A stretch of DNA of 64,000 nucleotides, taken from positions 1 to 64,000 of the forward strand of contig CAZPPG010000014.1 in the NCBI GenBank assembly GCA_964588385.1. Reading direction: 5' to 3'. Below the pieces are notes generated by a model. That model saw nothing but the letters and a program-made list of their open reading frames with translations, was not told the DNA's origin and made no database searches. This document shows positions 23,069 through 31,796 of the stretch, piece by piece (the stretch's first letter is position 1; each line of letters opens with the position of its first letter). The DNA comes from JAHBWV01 sp964588385 (lineage in GTDB: Bacteria > Planctomycetota > Phycisphaerae > Phycisphaerales > UBA1924). Both the position numbers and the translations under genes were made by a program.

Positions 23069-25801
23069 ATGGGTGACGCAACTTCGTTCCAGGCAGAAGT
23101 TGACCGGCTGAGTGAGGACGCTTCGCGGTCCAAGAACTGGAAGCGGTGGGGGCCGTATCTGGCGGAGCGTCAGTGGGGAACGGTGCGCGAGGACTACTCG
23201 GCGGACGGAAACGTGTGGGAGTACTTCCCGCACGATCACGCGCGCAGCCGCGCGTATCGATGGGGCGAGGACGGATTGCTCGGGTTCACGGATCGGCAGT
23301 GCCGCCTGTGCTTTGCGATGGCGATGTGGAACGGGAAGGACCCGATCCTGAAGGAGCGGTTTTTCGGGCTGACCGGCCACGAGGGGAACCACGGCGAGGA
23401 CGTGAAGGAGTTCTACTTCTACACGGAATCTTCGCCGACGCACTCGTACTGCTCTGCGCTCTACAAGTACCCGCAAGCGGAGTTTCCCTATCGACGCCTG
23501 ATCGATGAGAATCGTTCCCGATCGCGCGTGGATCCGGAGTTCAACATCGAAGACACGGGGGTGTTCGACGGCTCGCGGTACTTTGACATCAAAATCGAGT
23601 ACGCCAAGGAGTCGCCCAACGGGCTGTTGATCCGCGTGACGGCGACGAATCGTGGGCCGGACGCCGCGCCGCTCTGGCTCGTGCCCCAGCTCTGGTTCCG
23701 CAACACGTGGTCGTGGGGCCCGACGAGCGATGGTGATCCGGTGCGGCCGAGGCTGCGGGCCGTGGTGGGGAGCGGCCGGACGACGGAGGCGGTGGCGGAG
23801 CACCCGGAGATTGGGCGATACCGATGGGTGGTGAACGCGCCGGATGCGGCGGGCGCGGAGATGCTGTTCACCGAGAACGAGACGAACACGGCGAGGCTCT
23901 TCGGGAGCGAGTCCGGGCCGCCATACGCGAAGGACGCCTTTCACGCGTGCATCGTGGATGGGCGACCGGACGCGGTGAACCCCGAGCGAGAGGGGACGAA
24001 GGCGTGCGCCCTGTGGAAGGGCGTGCTGGGCGCGGGCCAGAGCGCGGCGATCTGCATGAGGCTGTTTGAGGAGCGCGAGCGTCCGACCGATGCGGGTTTC
24101 GGAGGTGCGTTCGACGACGCATTCGCGAAGCGGATCGAAGAGTGCGACGCGTATTACGCGTCGCGCGTCTGGCAGGGGCAGAGCGAGGAGGACGCACGGG
24201 TCGTGCGTCAGGCCTACGCGGGGCTCTTCTGGTCCAAGCAGTATTACCACTACGTTGTGGCGGACTGGCTCAAGGGCGATCCGGGGCAGCCCGCGCCCGA
24301 TCCGAAACGTGCGAGGGGTCGCAACAGCGACTGGGGACATCTGTTCAACCGGGACATCATCTCGATGCCGGACTCGTGGGAGTATCCGTGGTACGCGGCG
24401 TGGGACCTGGCCTTTCACTGCGTGGCGTACGCGCGCGTGGACCCGCAGTTCGCCAAGGACCAGTTGCTGCTCTTCCTGCGCGAGTGGTACATGCACCCAT
24501 CGGGGCAGATCCCGGCCTATGAGTTTGCGTTTGGGGATGTGAACCCGCCGGTTCACGCGTGGGCGTGCTGGCGGGTGTACAAGCTGACCGGGCCCAAGGG
24601 CGGGCGCGATCGTCTCTTCCTGGAGCGGGCGTTCCAGAAACTGCTGATGAACTTCACGTGGTGGGTCAATCGCAAGGACCCGCGCGGGAAGCACCTGTTC
24701 TCCGGCGGGTTCCTGGGGCTTGACAACATCGGCGTCTTTGATCGCTCCGCGCCGCTGCCCGGCGGAGTCGAGCTCGAGCAGGCGGACGCCACGGCGTGGA
24801 TGGCGTTCTTCTGCACGACGATGCTGGCGATCGCGACGGAGCTGGCGAAGGAGAACCCGGCGTACGAGGACATCGCCTCAAAGTTCTTTGAGCACTTCGT
24901 CGCGATCTCCGACGCGATGAACACGTTCGGGGGGAACGGCTTGTGGGACGACGCGGACGGCTTCTATTACGATCAGTTGAGGAAGGAAGAGGAGACGTTG
25001 CCGCTGCGGGTGCGATCGCTGGTGGGCATCATCCCGATGCTCGCGGTGGAGGTTCTGGACGATCGCGAGCTGGAGAAGCTGCCGGGGTTCAAGAGCCGCA
25101 CGGCGTGGTTCCTGCGTCACCGCCCGGATCTGGTCCAGCACGTGGCGTGCATGGAATCTTCGGATGGAGACGGCGTGCTGCGGCTGCTGGCGATCCCCTC
25201 GCGCGACCGGCTCAAACGCGTGCTTGCCTATCTGCTGGATGAGAACGAGTTTCTCTCGCCCTTTGGCATCCGCTCGCTGTCGAAGGTTCACAAGAAGTCG
25301 CCCTACACCTTTGAACGCGGCGTGCACTCGCTGACGGTCGAGTACGTGCCCGGAGAGTCGAGCACGGGCATGTTCGGGGGCAACTCCAACTGGCGCGGGC
25401 CGGTGTGGTTCCCGCTGAACTACCTGATCGTGGAGTCGCTGGAGCGATACCACTACTTCTATGGAGAGACGCTCAAGGTTGAATACCCGACGGGCTCCGG
25501 CCGGATGTGCGATCTGCGCGAGGTCGCGGACCATCTGCGCGTGCGGCTGATCTCGCTGTTCCTGCCGGACAGCAGCGGCCGGCGCCCGTGCCACGGCAAC
25601 GACGAGCGGTTCCGCAGCGACCCGCATTGGAAGGACCTCGTGCTCTACCACGAGTACTTCCACGCCGAGTCGGGAAAGGGCCTGGGCGCGAGCCATCAGA
25701 CGGGATGGACCGCGCTGGTGGCGCAGATGTACCAGGATCTTGCGAAGAAGCTCGCGAAGCGCGGGAGTGTCGCGGTGATGCCGGGCCAGTCCGTGACATG
25801 A
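23069..25801 (+). CDS. GH63-like (MGH1-type) glucosidase
   Basis: A 910-residue predicted cytoplasmic glycoside hydrolase with an (alpha/alpha)6 barrel. The N-terminal half is beta-rich (about 1-330). The barrel begins near residue 370, with WYAAWDLAFHCVAYARVDPQ holding the aspartate expected as general acid in GH63 and mannosylglycerate-hydrolase-like enzymes. Further conserved stretches are QIPAYEFAFGDVNPPVHAW and SNWRGPVWFPLNYLIVESL. There is no signal peptide. GH63-type enzymes act on alpha-glucosides or mannosyl/glucosylglycerate; the specific substrate here is unknown. The ATG at 23069 has no Shine-Dalgarno sequence but a -10-like box 6 bases upstream. A glycogen debranching gene lies 1.7 kb further on. 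Confidence 0.88.
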   Translation: MGDATSFQAEVDRLSEDASRSKNWKRWGPYLAERQWGTVREDYSADGNVWEYFPHDHARSRAYRWGEDGLLGFTDRQCRLCFAMAMWNGKDPILKERFFGLTGHEGNHGEDVKEFYFYTESSPTHSYCSALYKYPQAEFPYRRLIDENRSRSRVDPEFNIEDTGVFDGSRYFDIKIEYAKESPNGLLIRVTATNRGPDAAPLWLVPQLWFRNTWSWGPTSDGDPVRPRLRAVVGSGRTTEAVAEHPEIGRYRWVVNAPDAAGAEMLFTENETNTARLFGSESGPPYAKDAFHACIVDGRPDAVNPEREGTKACALWKGVLGAGQSAAICMRLFEERERPTDAGFGGAFDDAFAKRIEECDAYYASRVWQGQSEEDARVVRQAYAGLFWSKQYYHYVVADWLKGDPGQPAPDPKRARGRNSDWGHLFNRDIISMPDSWEYPWYAAWDLAFHCVAYARVDPQFAKDQLLLFLREWYMHPSGQIPAYEFAFGDVNPPVHAWACWRVYKLTGPKGGRDRLFLERAFQKLLMNFTWWVNRKDPRGKHLFSGGFLGLDNIGVFDRSAPLPGGVELEQADATAWMAFFCTTMLAIATELAKENPAYEDIASKFFEHFVAISDAMNTFGGNGLWDDADGFYYDQLRKEEETLPLRVRSLVGIIPMLAVEVLDDRELEKLPGFKSRTAWFLRHRPDLVQHVACMESSDGDGVLRLLAIPSRDRLKRVLAYLLDENEFLSPFGIRSLSKVHKKSPYTFERGVHSLTVEYVPGESSTGMFGGNSNWRGPVWFPLNYLIVESLERYHYFYGETLKVEYPTGSGRMCDLREVADHLRVRLISLFLPDSSGRRPCHGNDERFRSDPHWKDLVLYHEYFHAESGKGLGASHQTGWTALVAQMYQDLAKKLAKRGSVAVMPGQSVT

Positions 25802-25849
25802 GCATGGACGGCGGCGGCGTGGATGCGGGTCCGGCCGGGCGATGCTCCG

Positions 25850-27325
25850 TTACGGCTGGCGCGGGCCCAGCGCGCTCAGCAGCGGGCCCAGATGCCTCTG
25901 GTAGTGCTTCCAGCGTCCGACGGATGACGTGAAAATCGGCTGGTGGACCTGTCCCGCGCTGGCGGTGCGCATGTGACGCTTGTTCAGATGGAACTCGAGC
26001 ACGCGTGCATCCCATTCGACCCCGATGTGCTCGAGCATGCGCCGTGCGACGCCCTCAAGGTCCGCGACGAGGTCCTCGTAGCGGACCTCCAGCACGGGGA
26101 TGCCGAGCGTGTTCCGCCAGTGGGCCATGAGCTTCTCGTGTGCGACGTACTTTCGGCCGAGGATGGCCAGGTCGCGCGCGTAGCTGTGCCCGGTGCCGAA
26201 GTTCTGGAAGTGACACGACACGCAGGTGTCGCGGGCGTCACGCACGCAGTAGATGATGCTCGCCGCGGGCAGGATTCGTGTGATCGGTCCGAGGATCGTG
26301 TAGTTTCCCGGGAGCTTATCGATCACGCGCGACTTGCCCGGGCAGCGGGCGTGCAGCATGGCCACGTACTCGCTCGCGGCGGCGGTGACTTCGCCGGCCG
26401 GCCAGGACATCTGCGTGAGCTTGTGCTCGATGCGCGGAAGCCCCTGGCTCTCGCCAATGCCGCCGACGGAGGGGTGCGAGGTCAGGATCTGCTCGACCAG
26501 ACTCGTGCCGCTGCGGGGCATGCCCAGGACGAGGACCGGCGTGGGATCGTTGATGCCGGATGTCGGCGTGGCGGCGTAGTGGGCGGGTGTCCAGCGGGCG
26601 ATTGCCCCCTCGAAGAAGTCCTGCTCGCCGATCGGTCCTGCGCTCCTCGCGCCGGCTGACGCGGCGGTGATCGCCTCGTCGTAGCGTCCCTCGGCGTCGA
26701 GCAGGCGGGCCAGTTCGGTGTACACGGCGCGCACCAGGGGCTGCGGGATCGCGCCGGAACTCGCGTGCCTGGTGAGCAGCTCGATCGCTTCGTTTGACCG
26801 CTTGATGTCGCGGGCGATCATCGCGAAGGCGAGTGCGTTGGAGACGTCACGCGGGTTGGCGCGGATCGCGGCGTCAAGCATCGGTGCGCCTTCGCGGGCG
26901 CGGCCCTCGCCGTGCAGCAGCGCGATCTTGCCTCGCACGGCCGGAGGGAAGAGGGGACGCAGCGAGAGGGCCTGGTCCAGAGCGCGGTGCGCGCCGTGGA
27001 TGTCCTCGGTCGCGCGCAGGCCGTTGGCCAGGTCGCACCACGCCTCCGGGTGGGGGCAACCGCGTTCGCAGAGTTCACGCAGCAGGCTGGTGCCGTGGGC
27101 GACGTTGCCGGTGCGGATCAGCGAGGCGCCGAGGATGTGGACAAGGCCGTCGTCACGAGGGGGCGTCGCGAGAGCGCGCTGCGCGAAGCGTGCGGCATCC
27201 ATGAAGCGTCCCGTGTTGTAGCAGGCGATTGCCCGGTCTCGATCCGTGGGCGCCGGGCCGAATCCGCCGGGGCCAAAGCCGCCGGGTCCGGGAGTGGGAG
27301 GCATGTTCGCGTGGGGGTCGGTCAT
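25850..27325 (-). CDS. TPR-containing sulfotransferase family protein
   Basis: A 491-residue two-part protein. The N-terminal half (about 30-230) has tetratricopeptide-like helical repeats after a Gly/Pro-rich start. The C-terminal half (about 255-480) is a PAPS-dependent sulfotransferase-like domain: the 5'-phosphosulfate loop LVLGMPRSGTSLVEQIL, a CVRDARDTCVSC segment corresponding to the 3'-phosphate-binding region, and a conserved RYEDLVADLEGVARRML. TPR-sulfotransferase fusions are widespread in planctomycetes and marine bacteria; they are thought to sulfate proteins or glycans, but the acceptor is not known. It is convergent with the GH63-like gene (48 bases apart) and divergent from the debranching-enzyme gene. 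Confidence 0.9.
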   Translation of the reverse strand: MTDPHANMPPTPGPGGFGPGGFGPAPTDRDRAIACYNTGRFMDAARFAQRALATPPRDDGLVHILGASLIRTGNVAHGTSLLRELCERGCPHPEAWCDLANGLRATEDIHGAHRALDQALSLRPLFPPAVRGKIALLHGEGRAREGAPMLDAAIRANPRDVSNALAFAMIARDIKRSNEAIELLTRHASSGAIPQPLVRAVYTELARLLDAEGRYDEAITAASAGARSAGPIGEQDFFEGAIARWTPAHYAATPTSGINDPTPVLVLGMPRSGTSLVEQILTSHPSVGGIGESQGLPRIEHKLTQMSWPAGEVTAAASEYVAMLHARCPGKSRVIDKLPGNYTILGPITRILPAASIIYCVRDARDTCVSCHFQNFGTGHSYARDLAILGRKYVAHEKLMAHWRNTLGIPVLEVRYEDLVADLEGVARRMLEHIGVEWDARVLEFHLNKRHMRTASAGQVHQPIFTSSVGRWKHYQRHLGPLLSALGPRQP

Positions 27326-27468
27326 GTGGCGCCCGTGTGAAGTGGTGGAGTGAGAATCGGCAGAGGGTTCCGCCTCGTGGCGAGTAGAATAGACGAGCGG
27401 CGATCGGTTCAGATCTGGGCCGTGTCCGCCCGGTTCGGAGTGTCATCAAACCCGAGGGGAGGGCCACG

Positions 27469-29598
27469 ATGACGACCAGGAAGACAGAGCGACCGAAGGC
27501 GTTTGAGGAGAAGTCCAAGGGCAAGCGAGCGACTCTGCGGGTGTACCCCGCGCTCCTGAGCACGCCGCCGTGCCCGGTTGATGAGGGCTCGGAGTGGCTG
27601 GAGCCGGACGGGCTCGGGGGCTTCGCGTCGGGGACGGCGACGGGGATCAACACGAGGCGTTATCACGCGATCCTGCTGGCGTCGATGCGGCCGCCCGCGG
27701 ATCGGTTTGTGCTGGTGAACACGCTGGACGCATGGGTGCAGACGCCGGAGGGTGTCTTCCCGCTGACCTCGCAGCGGTACGCGCCGGGGATCACGTATCC
27801 GCTGGGCGCGCCGACGATCGTGAGTTTCACGACCGATCCCTGGCCGACGTGGATTCTTGAGCCGACGCCGGGCTTTCGTGTCCGGCATGAGCGCGTGGTG
27901 AGGCACGGCGAGCCGACGACGCTTCTGACCTGGTCGCTTGTGGAGACGGGGACCATCGACGGCCCGACGTCGCTCATCGTGCGTCCCCTGATGAGCGGGC
28001 GCGACTATCACGCGCTGCACCACGCCAATGCCGCGTTCCGGTTCGATGCGGACATCTGGGGCGGGCGTGTGCAGTGGGAGCCGTACGCGGGCGTGCCGCC
28101 GATCGTCGCGATCACCAACGGCGATTATGAGCATCGCCCGGACTGGTACCGGAACTTCCTGTACGAGGCGGAGCGGGCCAGGGGCCAGGACTGCATCGAG
28201 GACCTCGCATCGCCCGGTGTTCTGCGGTGGGACCTGGCGGCAAGAGACGCGGTGCTGACGCTCTCCACGCAGTGTGATGCCGAGCCGCACGAGTGGACGG
28301 AAGATGGAGCGGCGGAGCTTGCCGAGACGATCAAGTCGACGGAGCACGCGCGCCGTGGGGCATTCCAGGGCGGAGGCGGAGCGCTGCAGCGTGCGGCGGA
28401 TGCGTATATCGTGAGGCGTCAGCCATCGCGCGATCATCCGGCGGGCACGACGGTGATTGCCGGGTATCCGTGGTTCACCGACTGGGGGCGGGACACGTTC
28501 ATCTCCTTGCGCGGGCTCTGCCTGTCGCGTGGCGCGGAGCGGCTGGATGACGCTCGCGACATCCTGCTCACGTGGGCGTCCCTCGTCTCGGAGGGGATGC
28601 TCCCCAATCGACTCCCCGATCGCGGCGATGAGCCGGAGTACAACGCGGTCGACGCGTCGCTGTGGTTCGTCGTCGCGGCGGGGGCCTATCTGGCTCGCGC
28701 GAAGGGTCAGAAACACGGAAGGCCCGAGGATCGACGGACGCTGGTCCGCGCGATCGATGCGATCGTCACCGGCTATTCACGCGGCACGCGCTACAACATC
28801 CGGCTCGACACCGACGGGCTTCTCCGCGCGGGCGTCGAAGGCGTGCAGCTCACGTGGATGGACGCGAAGGTCGGCGGCTGGGTTGTCACGCCGCGCATCG
28901 GAAAGCCCGTGGAGATCCAGGCGCTCTGGCTCAACGCGCTCAAGGTTCATGCCGAGCTGACCGGCGCCGATCATCCGGCCTTTGCGCCCGGCATGGACTC
29001 GTTCGGCAAGCGATTCTGGGACGAGCGGCGAGGTTTCCTGGCCGATGTCGTGGATGTCAATCACAACCCGGGGCAGATCGATGAGTCGTTCCGCCCCAAT
29101 CAGCTCTACGCCGTCGGCGGGCTGCCTGTGAAGCTGCTGGACGACGCGTCGTGCGCACTGGTGGTGGACGCGGTTGAGAAGCGGCTCTTGACGCCGATGG
29201 GTCCGCGCTCGCTCGCGCCGGACGCTCATGGGTATCGCGGGAGATACGAGGGCGATCTCTTGTCGCGCGACGGGGCGTACCACATGGGCACGGTGTGGCC
29301 GTATCTGACGGGCGCGTTCGTGGAGGCGTGGGTGCGGGCCAGGGGCTCGACGGATGAGGCCAAGCGTGAGGCGCGTCAGCGGTTCCTCATGCCGCTGGTT
29401 CAACGGATGTCGGGCGGTGGAGTCGGGCACATCTGCGAGATTGCGGATGGGGATGAGCCGCACGCGGGGCGTGGCTGCCCGTTCCAGGCGTGGTCGGTCG
29501 CGGAGGCGTTGCGTCTTGATCGTGACGTGCTGGCGGTGGCAAGACCGGTGGAGCGGGTAGCGAAGGGCGGCAAGCAACGCGTCGGCGAGAAGCGGTGA
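27469..29598 (+). CDS. glycogen debranching enzyme (bacterial/archaeal type)
   Basis: A 709-residue enzyme that removes alpha-1,6 branches of glycogen-like glucans. The N-terminal beta domain (about 35-290) has EWLEPDGLGGFASGTATG and NTRRYHAIL, hallmarks of the bacterial GDE N-domain. The C-terminal (alpha/alpha)6 amylo-alpha-1,6-glucosidase domain (about 310-690) includes GYPWFTDWGRDTFISL, PDRGDEPEYNAVDASLW and the C-terminal FQAWSVAEALRL. The ATG is preceded by a strong GGGGAGGG 6 bases upstream, and TAGAAT near 27387 gives a leader of about 75 bases. This gene therefore has a conventional leader, unlike many of its neighbours. With the GH31 and GH63-like genes it points to storage-glucan turnover. 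Confidence 0.94.
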   Translation: MTTRKTERPKAFEEKSKGKRATLRVYPALLSTPPCPVDEGSEWLEPDGLGGFASGTATGINTRRYHAILLASMRPPADRFVLVNTLDAWVQTPEGVFPLTSQRYAPGITYPLGAPTIVSFTTDPWPTWILEPTPGFRVRHERVVRHGEPTTLLTWSLVETGTIDGPTSLIVRPLMSGRDYHALHHANAAFRFDADIWGGRVQWEPYAGVPPIVAITNGDYEHRPDWYRNFLYEAERARGQDCIEDLASPGVLRWDLAARDAVLTLSTQCDAEPHEWTEDGAAELAETIKSTEHARRGAFQGGGGALQRAADAYIVRRQPSRDHPAGTTVIAGYPWFTDWGRDTFISLRGLCLSRGAERLDDARDILLTWASLVSEGMLPNRLPDRGDEPEYNAVDASLWFVVAAGAYLARAKGQKHGRPEDRRTLVRAIDAIVTGYSRGTRYNIRLDTDGLLRAGVEGVQLTWMDAKVGGWVVTPRIGKPVEIQALWLNALKVHAELTGADHPAFAPGMDSFGKRFWDERRGFLADVVDVNHNPGQIDESFRPNQLYAVGGLPVKLLDDASCALVVDAVEKRLLTPMGPRSLAPDAHGYRGRYEGDLLSRDGAYHMGTVWPYLTGAFVEAWVRARGSTDEAKREARQRFLMPLVQRMSGGGVGHICEIADGDEPHAGRGCPFQAWSVAEALRLDRDVLAVARPVERVAKGGKQRVGEKR

Positions 29599-29611
29599 GA
29601 GCGGCGGTCCG

Positions 29612-29746
29612 CCCAAGAATGCCAAGAACGCCAACACGTACGCGAGGGGGTTGGCGGTCTTGGGCCGAATGGCGGTTGAAACGCTGCCAGACGAAGAATG
29701 CCACCCCGCACCTTTCCCAAGGGTGCAAGATGGCATTCTTGGCGGC
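29612..29746. repeat. interspersed hairpin repeat, copy A (full length)
   Basis: A 135-base element between two convergent genes. The left half (29612-29666) is a hairpin whose arms are tandem CCAAGAAYG units closing on GTTGGCGGTCTTGGG. A spacer follows that contains GCTGCCAGACGAAG. The right half (29692-29746) is a second hairpin with arms GAAGAATGCCA and TGGCATTCTTGG. The same layout recurs at 31669-31796 and 41752-41893, and a half copy at 35143-35197. Confidence 0.8.
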
Positions 29747-29780
29747 CTTCGGACGTGCCCTGCACACCATGGCTTCAAGC

Positions 29781-31226
29781 TCAGTGCCGCAGCCCGTTGG
29801 CGTGTTCCCAGCGGATCTGATCGGCCATGCTTGCGAAGCTGGGCCGTTCGGGTGCGGATGCCGGCGCCGACTCGGACGGGGACTGGGGATCGGACTCGGG
29901 TTCGGATACGGGCGTCTCCACGGAGGCGTCCGGGGGCGTGGCGGGCGTGGGCTCGGGCGGCTCTTCGCGGCTGTCGCCCTCTGCCTGATTCACATCCGCC
30001 GGCGGGCGTTTGCGCTTCTCCGCCTCTTCCTTGCGTGTAAGTTGCTCATCCAGCGCGACCAGTTGTGCCGCGACGAGCGAGTGCTCGCGCTTGACGACGC
30101 CCACCGTGACGGCCTGCGCGAGCTGCGACGTGGTGAAGACCGACTCGCCGTTCTCATCGGTGTGATGCGGACGAACGCTGCCCACCATGTCGGGCAGTTC
30201 TTCTTCGGGGATGCCGTCGCGCGTGGGCGTGCCCGGGAGCGACCAGCGCCACACGCCCTTGAAACTCTCTTTGATGGCCCTGACACCGAGGGCTTCCTTG
30301 ACACGCTGGAGCGTGCGCCACGACACGCCATCGCGTTCGGCGTTCTCGCGCAGGGTCTTCGCATCGACTGGGCCCTGGGCCAGCGCGTTGCGGAGCCAGG
30401 TGTGGGCATCGCGTGTCTCGCCGAGTTCCTCCGGCTCGATCGGACGCTCCAGGTCTTCGATCGTGGTCGCGATGGTCGCGGGCTCGTAGGCCACGCGCCC
30501 GTCCGTGAGTCGGTAGGCCAGCGCATCGGTGCGGGCCGCGACGTTCGCCTTCACCGGCGCGAGGATGCGTCGATCCGGATCGACCGTGTCCTTGACGACG
30601 GCGAGCACGACCCGGGCCGCCGCTGTGAACGCGAGCGAGCCCATGGCGCGATACATCGTGCGCGTCTGCTGGCTCTTGTTCAGGTGCGTCACCAGCACGA
30701 TGGCGATCTTGTTCGTACTCGCGATGGTGGCCATGGCGCCGAGCAGCGTGCGGACCTCGGCGTTGGAGTTGGCATCCGCATCGCCCAGGTACGCGGAGAT
30801 CGGATCGACGACGATGAGGCGGACGCCCGGGAACCGCTTGATCGCCTGCTCGATGAGGTAAAGGTCGCGATCGAGGCGTGGCATCCGTGGCTGGCCCTGT
30901 GAGCCGTAGCGCACGCCGCGGACGGCGTAGATCATCGACGGGTCCGCGCCCATGGAATCCAGTCGCGGCCGGATGGTGTCGGCGGGATCATCCTCGGCCG
31001 AGAGGATGACGGAGCGCACGGGAACGCCGAAGGGGTTGCGTGCATCGGGCAGATCGTGGGCACGCGAGAGCCGAGCCGCGAGGTCGAGCGTGAGAAAGCT
31101 CTTGCCCAGGCCCGGATCGCCCGCGAGGAGCGTGAGCTTGCCGAGCGGGATGCGCCCCGGCCAGAGCCAGTGCATGGATTCGGGCGCGACCTCCGAGAAC
31201 GGCGTGAGAACGACGGAATCGGACAT
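29781..31226 (-). CDS. RepA-like AAA ATPase (RecA-fold helicase family)
   Basis: A 481-residue protein. The N-terminal 270 residues form a RecA-like ATPase: Walker A in LLAGDPGLGKSFLTLDLA (about residue 33-50), SVILSAEDDPADTIRPRL, Walker B in VRLIVVDPISAYLGD, and VLVTHLNKSQ. This matches the hexameric RepA-type helicase family encoded by plasmids, phages and integrated elements. The middle (about 285-345) resembles a winged helix, and the C-terminus is an acidic Pro/Ser/Glu tail. GGGAGG upstream supports the ATG at 31226. It has no phage or plasmid neighbours: a repeat on one side, a 540-base gene-free gap on the other. It may be a relic of a mobile element or a domesticated ATPase. Confidence 0.85.
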   Translation of the reverse strand: MSDSVVLTPFSEVAPESMHWLWPGRIPLGKLTLLAGDPGLGKSFLTLDLAARLSRAHDLPDARNPFGVPVRSVILSAEDDPADTIRPRLDSMGADPSMIYAVRGVRYGSQGQPRMPRLDRDLYLIEQAIKRFPGVRLIVVDPISAYLGDADANSNAEVRTLLGAMATIASTNKIAIVLVTHLNKSQQTRTMYRAMGSLAFTAAARVVLAVVKDTVDPDRRILAPVKANVAARTDALAYRLTDGRVAYEPATIATTIEDLERPIEPEELGETRDAHTWLRNALAQGPVDAKTLRENAERDGVSWRTLQRVKEALGVRAIKESFKGVWRWSLPGTPTRDGIPEEELPDMVGSVRPHHTDENGESVFTTSQLAQAVTVGVVKREHSLVAAQLVALDEQLTRKEEAEKRKRPPADVNQAEGDSREEPPEPTPATPPDASVETPVSEPESDPQSPSESAPASAPERPSFASMADQIRWEHANGLRH

Positions 31227-31668
31227 GGAACCTCCCTCCCCATCTCTCTCTCTGGCACGCTCCCCTCATGCCACACACGCTCCTCACACACTCGCGGCAC
31301 GCGCTGGCGTGGCTCCCATGAGGCGGGAGACACGGGGTCTCGGGGCGTGGGAGGCGTGGAGGGGCGTGGAATCGTGTGGCGGACGTGAGTGGGGGCGAGC
31401 GCGAGAGATCGAAGGGGTGGCCAGGGGTGTGGATGTCGGGCACGCACGCTGCGAGCCCTCACACACCCCGGCGGCCACGGGCGTGTGGGCGCGCAAGGGG
31501 ACCGACACGCGAGAGGCGGATCGCGCAAGTCGTTGCGGATCAGGCGTGGAAAAATGTTGCGGAAATCAGACAGACCTGATTCGGATCAGGGGTGTTTGGG
31601 CGCGCAAGGTGGGCGGAAGGGGCAGAGGGATGAAGGCCACAAGACCGCCGCGCGAGCGAGGGGGGTAT
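31227..31668. other. gene-free region upstream of the RepA-like gene
   Basis: No gene is supported in this stretch, which forms most of a 540-base gap up to 31766; the remainder is repeat copy B. It holds a 16-base near-perfect direct repeat (G-T-K-TGGGCGCGCAAGG at 31483-31498 and 31594-31609), a repeated GTTGCGGA (31532 and 31556) and a repeated GGATCAGG (31537 and 31583). A small hairpin CCTGAT-TCGG-ATCAGG (31575-31590) and a short A-run near 31549-31554 are also present. Open frames across it are Arg/Gly-rich and look spurious. Confidence 0.5.
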
Positions 31669-31796
31669 CCAAGAACGCCAAGAATGCCAGCGTGCGCGGG
31701 AGAGGGGCGGTCATGTTGGGTTGGGATGCTGCCAGGCGAAGGACGCCACGCCGTACCCCCACGCGCCTACGAGATGGCGGTCTTGGCGGTGTTGGG
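31669..31796. repeat. interspersed hairpin repeat, copy B (full length)
   Basis: A 128-base element with the same order as copy A: CCAAGAACGCCAAGAATGCC hairpin arm, a GC-rich loop, GGCGGTCATGTTGGG, a spacer with GCTGCCAGGCGAAG, then a second hairpin ending in TACGAGATGGCGGTCTTGG. Its right half overlaps the 3' end of the zinc-ribbon protein gene on the minus strand and supplies that gene's stop codon. Confidence 0.8.

Noticed and set aside
22967..24694. Antisense frame of 575 residues opposite the GH63-like gene
   Set aside because: Arg/Pro/Val-rich shadow without motif or ribosome-binding site.
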